30,641 nt of DNA from Phellopilus nigrolimitatus (taxonomy: Eukaryota > Basidiomycota > Agaricomycetes > Hymenochaetales > Hymenochaetaceae): assembly GCA_021029095.1 (NCBI GenBank), contig JAJOHG010000306.1, forward strand, positions 1 to 30,641, given 5' to 3'. This document shows positions 1-8,271 of this stretch, in pieces. A model generated the notes under the pieces. That model was not told the origin of the DNA. It saw only the letters and a program-made list of their open reading frames with translations, and did no database searches. The position numbers and the translations under genes were made by a program. Within the stretch, counting starts at the first letter, position 1; the number at the start of each line of letters is the position of its first letter.

Positions 1-99
1 GAGTCGACAGTCGACCTGTGGGTATTAGCATTCAAATTGAAGCTGAACTCGCTGCGCTATGCCCTTCCATATGCTTCCCAAACTGCCAAGCTACGCACT

Positions 100-594
100 A
101 CAGAGCTACAGGGATTTACGGACACCTACAGTGCAACCCAGCTATGTACCTACAGACATCTACAGTGCAACCCAGCTATGTACCTACAGAGCTACAGTAA
201 GCTACAGATGCTACAGTAAGCTATAGACACTATAGTGCAACCCAGCTATGTACCTACAGAAAGCTACAGACATCTACAGTGCAACCCAGCTATGTACCTA
301 CAGAGCTACAGTAAGCTACAGATGCTACAGTAAGCTATAGACACTATAGTGCAACCCAGCTATGTACCTACAGAGCTACAGTAAGCTACAGATGTCTACA
401 ATGCAACCCAGCTATGTACCTATAGAGCTACAGTAAGCTACAGACGTCTACAGTGCAACCCAGCTATGTACCTATAGAGCTACAGTAAGCTACAGTAAGC
501 TACAGACGCTACAGACGTCTACAGTGCTACAAGTCAACACTACAATTTTGCTACAATAGCTACGTGACGCTACAGACATCTACAGACGTCTACA
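100..594. repeat. Minisatellite built on a CTACAG core
   Basis: An irregular tandem array. The phrase GTGCAACCCAGCTATGTACC starts near 131, 165, 235, 279, 349, 401 (with one change) and 453, giving spacings of about 34, 70, 44, 70, 52 and 52 bp. Between these lie shorter units of the kind GCTACAGTAAGCTACAGA. The mixed spacing points to a higher-order repeat of sub-repeats. It ends where the gag remnant begins. Open frames across it are repetitive and do not look like a gene. Confidence 0.9.
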
Positions 595-599
595 AACCA

Positions 600-960
600 A
601 CGCTGAAAATCCATTTTCCTGATGTTGTCGAGTGGCATTGAGGGCGAGTCGCTCCTTGCGGTCCCAGCCGGCCTCCAGTAGGGTGGTGCGTACTTGGTGT
701 TTGAAGTCCTCCCACTCCAGCGCGTCGACTTCGGCCTTGCGCGCATAGTACCAGTTGCGGGCACGCACTGGCTGGAGACCGCCCGCCACTTTCTTGACGC
801 GGTGTTCGTCCTCGATGTCCTTGAGTGAGTGGAAGTTCTCGGCGTGGTTGAACCAGAGGTCGAGCGTCATGGGAGTGATGGACCCGTCGGTGAGAACGGG
901 AGGCTGGGTCGGCTTGTCTGCGTTGAGAAGGATTGCGGGTGGGGGCTGGGTGCGCGACAT
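600..960 (-). pseudogene. Truncated retrotransposon Gag N-terminus
   Basis: Read on the minus strand from the ATG at 960, the peptide opens with MSRTQPPP, followed by a 'PPVLTDGSITPMTLDLW' segment and a helical block (around HRVKKVAGGLQPVRARNWYY, then EWEDFKHQVRTTLLEAGW). This layout is typical of the Gag N-terminus of basidiomycete LTR retrotransposons: a Pro-rich start, 'LTDG', then a capsid-like helical region. Only about 120 residues remain. At about 600 the frame runs into the CTACAG minisatellite, so the zinc knuckle and all of pol are missing. It is not closely similar to the other Gag proteins in this window. Family assignment is by pattern recognition. Confidence 0.6.
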
Positions 961-1108
961 GGTGGCAGGTTCAGAGTTGTGTTTTCCGGGTGGCACGCGA
1001 TACGCGCGCGTGCTTCTCGGGTGGCACGCGACGGCAAGCGCGTGTTCTGTTGACACGGAGTCCTCGTGAATCCTGGGGTGGTTCTCTGGCGTCTTCCGAC
1101 AACTACAG
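961..1108. other. Junction between gag leader and SET1
   Basis: A short GC-rich stretch upstream of the gag remnant (its leader on the minus strand). It holds a near-duplicate of CGGGTGGCACGCGA (about 988 and 1018). The sequence then passes into the SET1 reading frame. An in-frame stop (TGA at 1067-1069) blocks the SET1 frame upstream. A sequence resembling a 3' splice site (ACTACAG, ending at 1108) stands just before the first plausible coding bases. The exact breakpoint cannot be fixed from sequence alone. Confidence 0.4.
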
Positions 1109-2323
1109 AGCTCGAGTTTCACGAACGCGCCGGCCGCGCGCCGCGCGAAGAAGGCGCGGACTGTGGAGCGCGAGCTCGATGTCGATGTTGATGTTGCGAA
1201 GCCCGTGCTGGAGGAGCTCGTCATCCCGCCGCAGATGATGGCGATCGACACGCCTGCGGTCGCCGAGGTGCGCGTCGTCTCGCCGTCCTCGGCCTGGGCG
1301 CCCTCGCGCTCACCCTCGCCGCCGCCCCCGCCGCCGCTCTCTGCGCTGGAGAAGGAGAAGCCTCTCGCGTCGCCGAAACGGCCCTGCGCGCTGCTCCCAG
1401 AGGCGGTGCTGCGGGAGGTCGTGGAGGACGACGAGGACCTGTACCTCGCGCGGCTCGCGCTGTCCCTGGACGACGAGGATGCCAGCGGCGACGGTGGCGT
1501 GTTCGCGCTGCCGGAGGCCGCCGTCGCCGTGCCGCCGTCGGACCCCGGCGCGCCCGCGCCCTTTCGGAAGCACGTCACGGGCTCGGCGCGCACGGAGGGC
1601 TACTACAAGATCTCGCACGCGGAGAAGTCCGCGTACGTCGCGCAGTACGCGCTGCGCGGGAGCGCGAGCGAGGAGGGAGCCGCCGGCAGCGGCGGCGGCA
1701 GCAGCGGCGCAGCGGCGCGCGGGGCGCCGGCCGCGCCGCCGGCGCACGTGGTGTCGTCGCGCTCGAACCGGGCGCACGCGCGGCGGCGCGCGCAGGGGCT
1801 GGAGGAGATCAACCAGCTGCAGCTGGCGGTGGCGCTGTCGAAGGGCGAGACGGGCGCGGCGGACGCGGCGGTGAAGTTCAACCAGCTGCAGACGCGCAAG
1901 AAGCACCTGCGCTTCGCGCGCTCGCCGATCCACGACTGGGGGCTGTACGCGATGGAGCGCGTCGCGCGCGGGGAGATGGTGATCGAGTACGTGGGCGAGG
2001 TCGTGCGCGCGGCGGTCGCGGACAAGCGCGAGAAGGCGTACGAGCGCCAGGGCATCGGCAGCAGCTACCTGTTCCGCATCGACGAGGACCTTGTGGTGGA
2101 CGCGACGAAGAAGGGCAACCTCGGACGGCTGATCAACCACTCGTGCGACCCCAACTGCACCGCGAAGATCATCACGATCAACGGCGAGAAGAAGATCGTC
2201 ATGTACGCGAAGCAGGACATCGAGCTCGGGGACGAGATCACCTACGATTACCACTTCCCGCTCGAGCAGGACAAGATCCCTTGTCTCTGCGGCTCGGCGA
2301 GATGCCGCGGGTTCCTCAACTGA
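1109..2323 (+). CDS. SET1: Set1-type histone H3 lysine-4 methyltransferase, 5'-truncated
   Basis: Catalytic subunit of the COMPASS complex, which methylates H3K4 from S-adenosylmethionine in the nucleus. The frame is open from 1070. Candidate starts are a splice acceptor at 1108/1109 or the first in-frame ATG at 1235. Visible parts, in order: an acidic/Pro-rich linker; the n-SET region ([10 protein letters not shown] near 1606, then the basic [17 protein letters not shown]); the SET domain from about 1899, with [10 protein letters not shown], the cofactor/pseudoknot motif NHSCDPNC (2135-2158) and ITYDYHF (about 2236-2256); and a complete Cys-rich post-SET tail, [13 protein letters not shown], just before the TGA. 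All catalytic landmarks are present. Fungal Set1 proteins are usually about 900-1500 residues with an N-terminal RRM. Here only about 400 residues precede the stop and the RRM part is absent, replaced by repeat and gag debris. Either the transposon lies in an upstream intron or this is a truncated copy. Confidence 0.85.
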   Translation, partial: SSSFTNAPAARRAKKARTVERELDVDVDVAKPVLEELVIPPQMMAIDTPAVAEVRVVSPSSAWAPSRSPSPPPPPPLSALEKEKPLASPKRPCALLPEAVLREVVEDDEDLYLARLALSLDDEDASGDGGVFALPEAAVAVPPSDPGAPAPFRKHVTGSARTEGYYKISHAEKSAYVAQYALRGSASEEGAAGSGGGSSGAAARGAPAAPPAHVVSSRSNRAHARRRAQGLEEINQLQLAVALSKGETGAADAAVKFNQLQTRKKHLRFARSPIHDWGLYAMERVARGEMVIEYVGEVVRAAVADKREKAYERQGIGSSYLFRIDEDLVVDATKKGNLGRLINHSCDPNCTAKIITINGEKKIVMYAKQDIELGDEITYDYHFPLEQDKIPCLCGSARCRGFLN

Positions 2324-2638
2324 ACGCTCTGAACGCTCTGAACGCCCTTGCCTCCCCGTCCCTGGATTTTGCTTTTTCTGCACGCCTGCGCGTCCCGCTC
2401 ACATATACTTTCCTCGATGTCCATTTCCTCGTCTTTCCCCCCTCTGTTGTCCTCCCCCGTCTGCAGGCTTTGCATAGGTTGTTGCGCACGTTTCTGTATC
2501 GTTATCAGTCGCATATTTTCCTCTTCTTCTTTTTTTTTACCTGGCTCTTTTCTGCTCCTACCCGTACTCTTTCTTTCTTTCTTTCTTTCTTCCTTCTCTT
2601 TGAGGCCGAGAACACTCTAGTACGGAACAGGCGAAAAT
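2324..2638 (+). other. SET1 3' flank / 3' UTR
   Basis: Begins with a triplicated GAACGCTCT-like stretch immediately after the stop codon (2324-2346), then T/C-rich sequence including a CTTT microsatellite (about 2569-2591). No second gene is apparent and no canonical AATAAA was seen. Overlapping frames are low-complexity. Confidence 0.5.
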
Positions 2639-2742
2639 CCTGGGATTCGAGTATTAAGAAGTAGTATACAAGAGAATATGTCTGCTGTGTACGCACCTGG
2701 GATTCGAGTATTAAGAAGTAGAGGACTCGAACCCCGGGTGCG
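2639..2742. repeat. 58-bp direct duplication ending in a hairpin
   Basis: CCTGGGATTCGAGTATTAAG and the following GAAGTAG occur at 2639-2664 and again at 2697-2722. Bases 2692-2708 and 2726-2742 form an inverted repeat (15 of 17 positions pair, 17-nt loop), each arm carrying a TTCGAG core. The arms recall tRNA T-arms, but no complete tRNA fold could be made. Confidence 0.7.
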
Positions 2743-3402
2743 TTCTATATATGCGTGGACAGGAAAGGAAAGAGTCCATGTGACGTCTGTCGACCATAAG
2801 GGTCGACGGCTTACTAAAGTCCGTACTGAGTGAACCGCCGGGTTACAGATATGTAAAGGGATATGAGATGCTCCTGGGAAAATATTCAGCAAAGGAACTA
2901 CTTGTGGTCGGCATTTTGTATGTGCTTTAAGATAATTTACCAACTAAATCTTGAGTTATAAGTAGAGTGTTACCTTGATCTCCCTGAAGGTAGGACTCAA
3001 CTAATCATATGAATAATGTCTTGTCTTTCTTCAGAAATTCAAAACATATTGATTACATCAGCTAACCTGGGCTCGTAACCTGCCATGCGAAGCAGTGGCC
3101 ACTACCCAAGTCAACTAAAGGTTTTCCAAAAAAACATGATGTTGGATGCTGGAATCCATACCAGCAAACCGGCAAGCTCGCAGCAAGTAGCTTGGCCCGA
3201 GCACTATCTCAGCTCAGTGTTGCATGCTCACCTTGCATTGATTGTGAGTGCAGCACCTTGGCTAGACAAGCCCAAGGCTACTTACCTTGCTATTGGCTGC
3301 TTGGCTTTTTCCCCCTTTACCCTCGCTCCACTTTGTGATTCCCACCTCACTACATGTTATCTTTTGGACTTGTGTTCTTTATCTTTTGCTTTACCCCTTT
3401 AG
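2743..3402. other. Intergenic stretch with no recognised gene
   Basis: Contains a GTCGACC...GGTCGAC palindrome (about 2788-2807) and a 39-bp segment (3073-3111) that recurs inside Gypsy-1. Near 3370-3402 it becomes pyrimidine-rich and ends in CCCCTTTAG, resembling a 3' splice site. No convincing coding sequence was seen before that. Confidence 0.4.
3073..3111. repeat. 39-bp dispersed repeat, copy A
   Basis: Matches 8234-8272 at 37 of 39 positions. The centre is CCTGCCATGCGAAGCAG, which can fold as a short CTGC/GCAG hairpin. Copy B forms the right end of the insertion in Gypsy-1 RT, so copy A may mark the end of a related element here. No partner end was found for copy A. Confidence 0.7.
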
Positions 3403-3670
3403 TATGAAAAGCAGTGGGAGGGAAAGCTCCAACTGAACTCTGAGACGACGAAAGACGACCCGGTGTACAAGTCGGGCAGGAAACACCAAGATTGGTTGAC
3501 CTGTGAGCGAACTGGCCAGCTGGCTGGCCGCCCTGCGCACACGCACGCACGCACTTTCTTGGCGTGACTAACCCGAACTGCAACCTGCTCTTTTTTGTGT
3601 CCATAGCACCCCTTCCCGCCTTTCCTTCTACAGTTGACCATCTGATAATGACACTGCAGGCATCCACTTA
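3403..3670 (+). pseudogene. Possible two-exon fragment of an unrecognised gene
   Basis: After CCCCTTTAG the frame reads YEKQWEGKLQL, then DDPVYKSGRKHQDWLT. It reaches a GTGAGC donor at 3503. A GACTAAC branch site lies at about 3566 and a CATAG acceptor ends at 3606, which would define a 104-nt intron. The spliced frame continues SPLPAFPSTVDHLIMTLQ to a stop near 3670, just before the MITE. The composition looks like real protein and the splice signals fit a basidiomycete intron. No 5' end is visible and the product was not identified. It may be a host-gene scrap or a transposon-carried exon pair. Confidence 0.3.
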
Positions 3671-3678
3671 GAATTCCC

Positions 3679-4046
3679 CCATGGTGAGTTGATTAGATGT
3701 TTTATTTAGTTGTGGCTTTCTTCACACATCATAGTTTAACATTTTTGGACACTTTTATCCAAATTGTTTGCTAACTTTGTTATGCCTTTCTTCAAATGAG
3801 ATATTTTAACTTTCTTTTTGCCTTTGTCCACACAAAAAAGGCTTATCAAAGGGGTGCTTTGACAAAAACATGCCTTTGTTAAGCCTTTCTTGTGTGGACA
3901 AAGGTGAAAAGAAAGTTTAAGTATATCATTTGGAGAAAGGCATAACAAAGTTAGAAAGTCATTTGGATTAAAGTGACCAAGAGTGTTAAACTATAACGTG
4001 TGGAGAAAGCCACAATTAAATAAAACAACTAATCAACTTACCATGG
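3679..4046. mobile_element. Fold-back MITE, about 368 bp
   Basis: The left arm starts CCATGGTGAGTTGATTAG and the right arm, reverse-complemented, starts CCATGGTAAGTTGATTAG. Complementarity runs through nearly the whole element: TTTATTTAGTTGTGG pairs with CCACAATTAAATAAA, and the inner GTCCACAC...AAGGCTT pairs with AAGCCTTTCTTGTGTGGAC. Only a small central loop, about 3858-3880, is left unpaired. There is no coding capacity. The right end coincides with the first base of the Gypsy-1 LTR, so Gypsy-1 probably inserted in or at the right terminus and the true MITE boundary and target duplication cannot be read. Confidence 0.8.
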
Positions 4047-4140
4047 TGTTATGACACGTATTTTTATTTTCCCTTACCTTGTCTTGAACTTGCGGCCTCC
4101 CAGTATTTAGAGTCACATGATTGCCTAGAGCGTTCTACAC

Positions 4141-4200
4141 TGATGTCATCATGACATCATAGTAACATCATCGACGGTGACATCATCTACGACATCATTA
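4141..4200. promoter_or_regulatory. Cluster of TGACATCA (bZIP-like) sites in the LTR
   Basis: A perfect 19-bp palindrome, TGATGTCA-TCA-TGACATCA, occupies 4141-4159. It is followed by further ACATCAT copies near 4164, 4180 and 4192. The spacing and palindromy resemble dimeric bZIP (ATF/CREB-like) sites about 70-130 bp upstream of the TATA box. The factor is not known; a regulatory role is inferred. Confidence 0.4.
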
Positions 4201-4270
4201 GCTCCACTCGCTCCACGAATGTAACTATATTAGGTAGTGTACTGCTTGGTCTGTGCGCACTAGGTTTTAG

Positions 4271-4314
4271 TATATAAAGAGGCAATAAACATCTGGGAGG
4301 CTCAATCGAGTTCT
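4271..4314 (+). promoter_or_regulatory. LTR TATA box and predicted transcript 5' end
   Basis: TATATAAAGA at 4271 places the expected start of transcription about 30 bp downstream, near 4302-4304. The sequence there, AATCGAGTTCT (4304-4314), is complementary to the putative primer-binding site just outside the LTR. Confidence 0.5.
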
Positions 4315-4434
4315 CTTAGAATCTCCACCACAAAGTGTGATCCCTTTCTAAGTCAGCTCAGCATTCTCTCTCTTGTCGTCTTGTGCCTTGGAGTTTGCGC
4401 CTCAGCCTTTTGGTTTGTGGTGTGCTCTAACAGT

Positions 4435-4445
4435 AGAACTCAATT
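4435..4445 (+). promoter_or_regulatory. Gypsy-1 primer-binding site, probably self-priming
   Basis: AGAACTCAATT starts 2 nt after the LTR. It pairs with AATCGAGTTCT at the predicted mRNA 5' end at 10 of 11 positions. No tRNA 3'-end match (TGG...) is adjacent to the LTR. This is the arrangement known for Tf1-type chromoviruses, in which the folded 5' end of the mRNA, rather than a tRNA, primes reverse transcription. Confidence 0.55.
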
Positions 4446-4579
4446 CTATCCTCATTGCGCATTCTCCAAACATTCCTCTCATCTCTAACTCGCCCTCATC
4501 TCTATAACTCTTGCCTTGTCGTCGCGACACGTTGCGGCGGCCTGTTTTCACCACTTCATAATTTCACCTCACACTCGAC

Positions 4580-4867
4580 GTGTGCATTCAGAGAGGTACA
4601 ACCTTCGACCTCGAGGACATCACCTTCGCCCTGAACAGCACTTCCGACACACCCATCGACTTTCCCTCTTCTACCTTCAATGCCACCACTATCAAGAACT
4701 CCCTCACCTTCGGTTCCCGCTACCTTGTCCTTACCGTTGTTGATCCCTTGATCGACGCTCGGCTTTTTGATAGGAAACCCCTCATACTCCCACATACGTG
4801 GAAATCAGAGTGTCTGGTTCCACTACCGACTCGCCGCATATTCACTTTCAAATCCGTTCTTTATTAA
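4580..4867 (+). CDS. Small leader ORF of Gypsy-1, unknown function
   Basis: A 95-codon open frame between PBS and gag. Its middle part (TTFDLEDITFALNSTSDTP, then a Phe/Ser/Thr-rich run to FDRKPLILPHTW) has a normal amino-acid mix and no low-complexity bias, unlike random frames in this leader. It has no recognisable domain, membrane segment or Cys motif. In LTR elements an ORF ahead of gag is unusual. It could be a captured exon, a genuine small protein, or chance. The leader 4446-5068 holds nothing else I can name. Confidence 0.3.
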   Translation: MCIQRGTTFDLEDITFALNSTSDTPIDFPSSTFNATTIKNSLTFGSRYLVLTVVDPLIDARLFDRKPLILPHTWKSECLVPLPTRRIFTFKSVLY

Positions 4868-5068
4868 ACCATCCTTCGCACTCTTGGTGAACTGTTGGTA
4901 GCGCAGGCTTAAGCTAAGCTACTGAGGACAATCCCTCCACGAGTAGTAAGGGACAGGCGAACACCATGTCGTAGCCCTCTCGTGCAACTGCTGAAGTGTG
5001 TGTTGCGGTGCCGTAGTCAGTAGAATTATATACCGAAACATATCTCGTTGCTAGTTAGTTTCCCAGAC

Positions 5069-6282
5069 ATGGTGGGCAACTTTACGGAGCAGCAGTTGCT
5101 GAACCTCATTGGGACTCTATCGCAGGAGGTGGTACACTTGGGTGCACAGTTGGCGGCACTCACCACCAATGTTGCCAACCTCGCCGCAATTCCCCCTCCT
5201 GCAGCAGCGGCAGCACCTGCACCAGCTCTCCCGTTGCGGCACGACCTCCTATGCCTAAAACTGCTCTACCCCCAATCTACGATGGGAAAAGGGAAGAGGC
5301 AGAAGGATGGCTGCTTGCGACACGACTCTACATTTCGACACACGCTGCATCATTCCCAACCGTATTTGAGGAGGTGGTGTTTGCGCTTTCATACATGCAA
5401 GGGGAGGTGGTGAATGATTGGAAGCAAATGTATCTGGATAGGATGGAAGCAAATGCTCGGGACCGCAGCGCGGCGGTAAATGCGACACCACCCCAAGCAC
5501 CCCCTCCTGAAACCTTCCCTACATGGCCGAGTTTCGCGGAGGTCTTCAAGATGCGTTTTGCAGACCCCAATACCAGAGCCACGGCTGTCTCCAAACTGGA
5601 GAACATACGCCAAGGAACAGAGTCGGCAGATGCGTTCATAGTAAAGTTTCAAGACCTTGCTGCGCGAACCGGTTATAATGACGCTGCATTAATTGAAGCG
5701 TTCAAAAAGAAAATTAATGGTCAACTACTTACACGTCTGTACGCATTACCGGCAATGCCTACCACCCTCCAGCGATTTGAGCACCCACCAGGGTCAGGAG
5801 TGTTCATTGATGGATGGTTCGAGTGGGCCCAGCGACTTGATCGACAGTGGCGAGAAAGCGAAGCCTATCGTCGCAGTGCAGTGGAGCAAAAGCGAGTGAC
5901 TGCAGGACAGTCAGGGAATGCAGGGAAGGCGACACAGACTCAGGCTCAGACAAAGACGTACCAACAACCACAGGTGTCAGTGCAACAAAGTTATGGACAG
6001 GGTAGGGCTCAGCCGGGTGCGTCTGGGACGTCGACTACGGGAGCGCCAAAAGACCCTAATGCTATGGATGTGGACCGGACAGGCCGGAGACCACCAGTGA
6101 AGTGTTTCAAGTGCGGTCGTCTTGGACATTATGCGAGGGACTGCAAGGTTGGCCTCGATGTCAGGGCGATGACGTACAATCAGATGCGTGACTATTTTGC
6201 TCAGGAGGCTGCTGCGCAGAAGGATAAGGAGGCTCTGGAGGCGAAAGCGAAGGAGCAGGGTTTTCCAAGCGAGTCCAAGTGA
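5069..6282 (+). pseudogene. Gypsy-1 Gag (capsid/nucleocapsid), one frameshift
   Basis: Starts at ATG 5069 (MVGNFTEQQLLNLIGTLSQE), a coiled-coil-like N-terminus, followed by an Ala/Pro-rich hinge. A one-base-type frameshift near 5230 moves to the second frame, which continues ...PMPKTALPPIYDGKREEAEGW through the retrotransposon Gag fold (W-x-F-x-E-V-F...F at about 5527-5565; 'FQDLAARTGY' at about 5650). A CCHC zinc knuckle, CFKCGRLGHYARDC (6103-6144), binds the genomic RNA. Gag ends at TGA 6280-6282. The protein would assemble the virus-like particle. The frameshift makes this copy defective unless it is a sequencing error. Confidence 0.85.
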
Positions 6283-6482
6283 ACAATCTCCCGCTTGTGA
6301 CTCAGAATCGATTTTCTTCTCTTGATGATGATGTAATATTAGATTGTAAAGGTTCAGGGGGGTCTCTGACTGGTTCGGAGCTTGGCGCCAAAAGGGTGTG
6401 CTTAATTCCCCGTTCCAATATATATTCTGGTCCAGATTCATCATTGGAAAAAGAAGGAAAAGGAGATAAGAAGTTCATTTGA

Positions 6483-7588
6483 TCAACCAACAATTGCCAT
6501 GTCGCTATACGCATCACACTGCAGACTAGTGACACCAATTGAAGGTTGGACGTAGAAGCATTGTTAGACAGTGGCGCTACTGGCCTCTTCATCAATACCG
6601 AATTTGTTAAAGCAAATCACCTGAAAACACGTAAACTTACACGGAGTATACCGGTTTACAATGTTGATGGCACCAAGAATCAAGGAGGATCGATAGAAGA
6701 GGAGGTAGATCTGATTGTGCAGTTTAGCGAACATCGAGAGAAGGCAACTTTTGAAGTTTGTAACCTGGGAAAGACAACCGTAATTCTTGGTCACCCATGG
6801 TTAAAGAGACATAACCCGGAAATTGACTAGAATTCTGGGGAAGTCAAGTTAACTCAATGTCCAAAAACTTGCCATTCGATGCAGAGGCGCGAGAAGTGAG
6901 AGGAAGAGGCAAAGATACGGAGGTTGAAGCCTATGCCTGAGTTGATAGCAGACGAGGAAGATGAGGATGACAAGTTGGACAGGAGGATTGTGGAAGAAAT
7001 GTTTTGGCTTCGCTACATTGATGAGAAAGATGGATCTGGTCCTGACCCCAAACCTCTAAACTGGAAGAAAGCGGAACCACCTGTCTGGAAGGATTTGGTG
7101 CCAGAAAGGTTTCACGAGTTCTTAGATGTGTTTGATCAAAAGACGTTGAACAACTTCCGACCAGAAAACCATGGGATCATGAGATAAACCTGAAACCTGA
7201 TTTTGTTCCCAAGAAGTCGAAGGTTTATCCACTATCTCAGGACAAAGATGAAGAGGTGGGGCGCTTCATTCAGGAACAAGAAGCCAAGGGGTATATCCGG
7301 CCCTCTAAATCGCCAATGACATCGCCTATTTTCTTTATCAATAAGAAGGATGGGAAGCGCAGAATGATTACAGATCACCGGTACCTAAACTCAGGAACTG
7401 TCAAAAATGCGTACCCGCTTCCCTTGATCTCAGAAATTATTGATAAGCTTAAAGGCGCCAAGTACTTCTCTAAGATGGATTTGCGATGGGGTTATCACAA
7501 TGTTCGAATCAAAGAAGGAGATGAGTGGAAGGCAGCCTTTGCAACGAGTAGGGGAGCGTATGAACCATTAGTCATGACCTTTGGATTG
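6483..7588 (+). pseudogene. Gypsy-1 protease and first half of reverse transcriptase, broken
   Basis: The aspartic protease active site DSGATG lies near 6568, followed by the flap/C-terminal part ending 'ILGHPWLKRHNPEID'. The next codon is TAG where this family normally has Trp (WNSGEV follows the stop). A second stop follows near 6898. The linker (about 6924-7160) shifts frame once before '[13 protein letters not shown]'. RT then runs from '[18 protein letters not shown]' through [19 protein letters not shown] and the catalytic [13 protein letters not shown] to VMTFGL at 7588. The reading frame is lost at the insertion that follows. Bases 6283-6482 hold no open pol frame. Confidence 0.85.
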
Positions 7589-7589
7589 T

Positions 7590-8271
7590 TACGATCCTGA
7601 AACGTAGTGAAAAATCGTCCTACTAACTGGTCATTATCTTTGTGCTTGCATATATTTGGTCCCAGCTGGTGGCAATACAAAAAGTGTACAAAATTTGCGT
7701 TACCCGAGTGTACTTTGGTATCGGCGCCCGTGCCACAACCACTACAAAACTCAAACTTGTTACCAAATTAGGAAAATCCCCCATGCTCAGCACCTTTCTC
7801 TTTTGTATTTTCAGCATAACTTTTGTTCTACTGCACGTAAAATCATGATTTCTTTTGCATTATGCAGTGCCTCGCAATACCTACACGATTATGTAACATA
7901 GTAGATGGGTTTGGGGGCTGAAAAATAACCCCTGAGACGATTTGTCCTGAGCTTATCCAGCCTGCAGACTTTGCAGGCTGTATGCACCAAATTCCGAAAA
8001 ATCCAAGCCGTTACACTTCTGTGCGGATGGTACTGTCTGAAAGGTCTACTTCAGGCCTTCCAGATGGTGTATCTATCTTTCCCATCCGTTTGGTATTCAG
8101 CTGAAATGTGTAGCCTCGGACTGTACGATCATTTTTATTATAATATCATTGCAATCGGACCAGAACTCGCTTCTCTATCAGCAAATTACTATAAACCATG
8201 ATGGGAATGACTCGAACTGGCTACCAACCAGGATCGTAACCTGCCATGCGAAGCAGTGGCTACTACTCAAG
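7590..8271. mobile_element. Unidentified non-coding insertion in Gypsy-1 RT, about 0.68 kb
   Basis: The RT sequence 'VMTFGL' (to 7588) and 'CNALSTFQNMMNEIF' (from 8272) are adjacent in all gypsy RTs, so the bases between them are foreign. TTACGATCCTG at 7589-7599 is the exact reverse complement of CAGGATCGTAA at 8229-8239. The 39-bp dispersed repeat (8234-8272) forms the right end. No open frame, poly(A), TG...CA termini or clear target duplication (only GT) was seen. The class is unknown. Confidence 0.65.

Larger units (their letters stand above)
4047..4432 (+). repeat. Gypsy-1 5' LTR (386 bp)
   Basis: Starts TGTTATGACACG and ends GCTCTAACA, giving the short terminal inverted repeat TGTTA/TAACA. 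The 3' boundary is supported by a second family member at 30448-30641 (minus strand), which matches up to GTGTGCTCTAA and then diverges. A TATA box (TATATAAAGA) lies at 4271-4280 and a possible polyadenylation signal, AATAAA, at about 4284. Bases 4042-4046 (CATGG) would be the 5' target duplication. The upstream part carries several TGACATCA-like sites. Confidence 0.85.

Noticed and set aside
580..1593. Long minus-strand open frame spanning the gag remnant and the opposite strand of SET1
   Set aside because: Only the part after the ATG at 960 looks like Gag. The upstream Ser/Arg-rich part is the antisense shadow of GC-rich SET1 coding sequence.
1310..2383. 357-codon minus-strand open frame opposite SET1
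   Set aside because: Arg/Val/Leu-rich translation fully explained by the high GC3 of SET1 on the other strand; no motif.
2700..2742. Possible tRNA or tRNA-derived SINE (B-box-like GGTTCGAGTCC on the minus strand)
   Set aside because: No A box, cloverleaf or acceptor pairing could be built around it.
4896..4904. TGGTAGCGC, which matches the initiator tRNA-Met 3' end, as the Gypsy-1 PBS
   Set aside because: It lies about 460 bp beyond the LTR end, whereas a PBS adjoins the LTR; probably chance.
6827..6829. TGG-to-TAG change in the Gypsy-1 protease as evidence of repeat-induced point mutation
   Set aside because: One such change cannot show a C-to-T bias, and other defects in the element are indels; copy alignment would be needed.
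7588..8271. The gap in Gypsy-1 RT as a spliceosomal intron (GTTACG...CAAG)
   Set aside because: Removing GT...AG does not restore the RT frame (it loses the Leu codon and runs into a stop), and 0.68 kb is far longer than the introns seen here.
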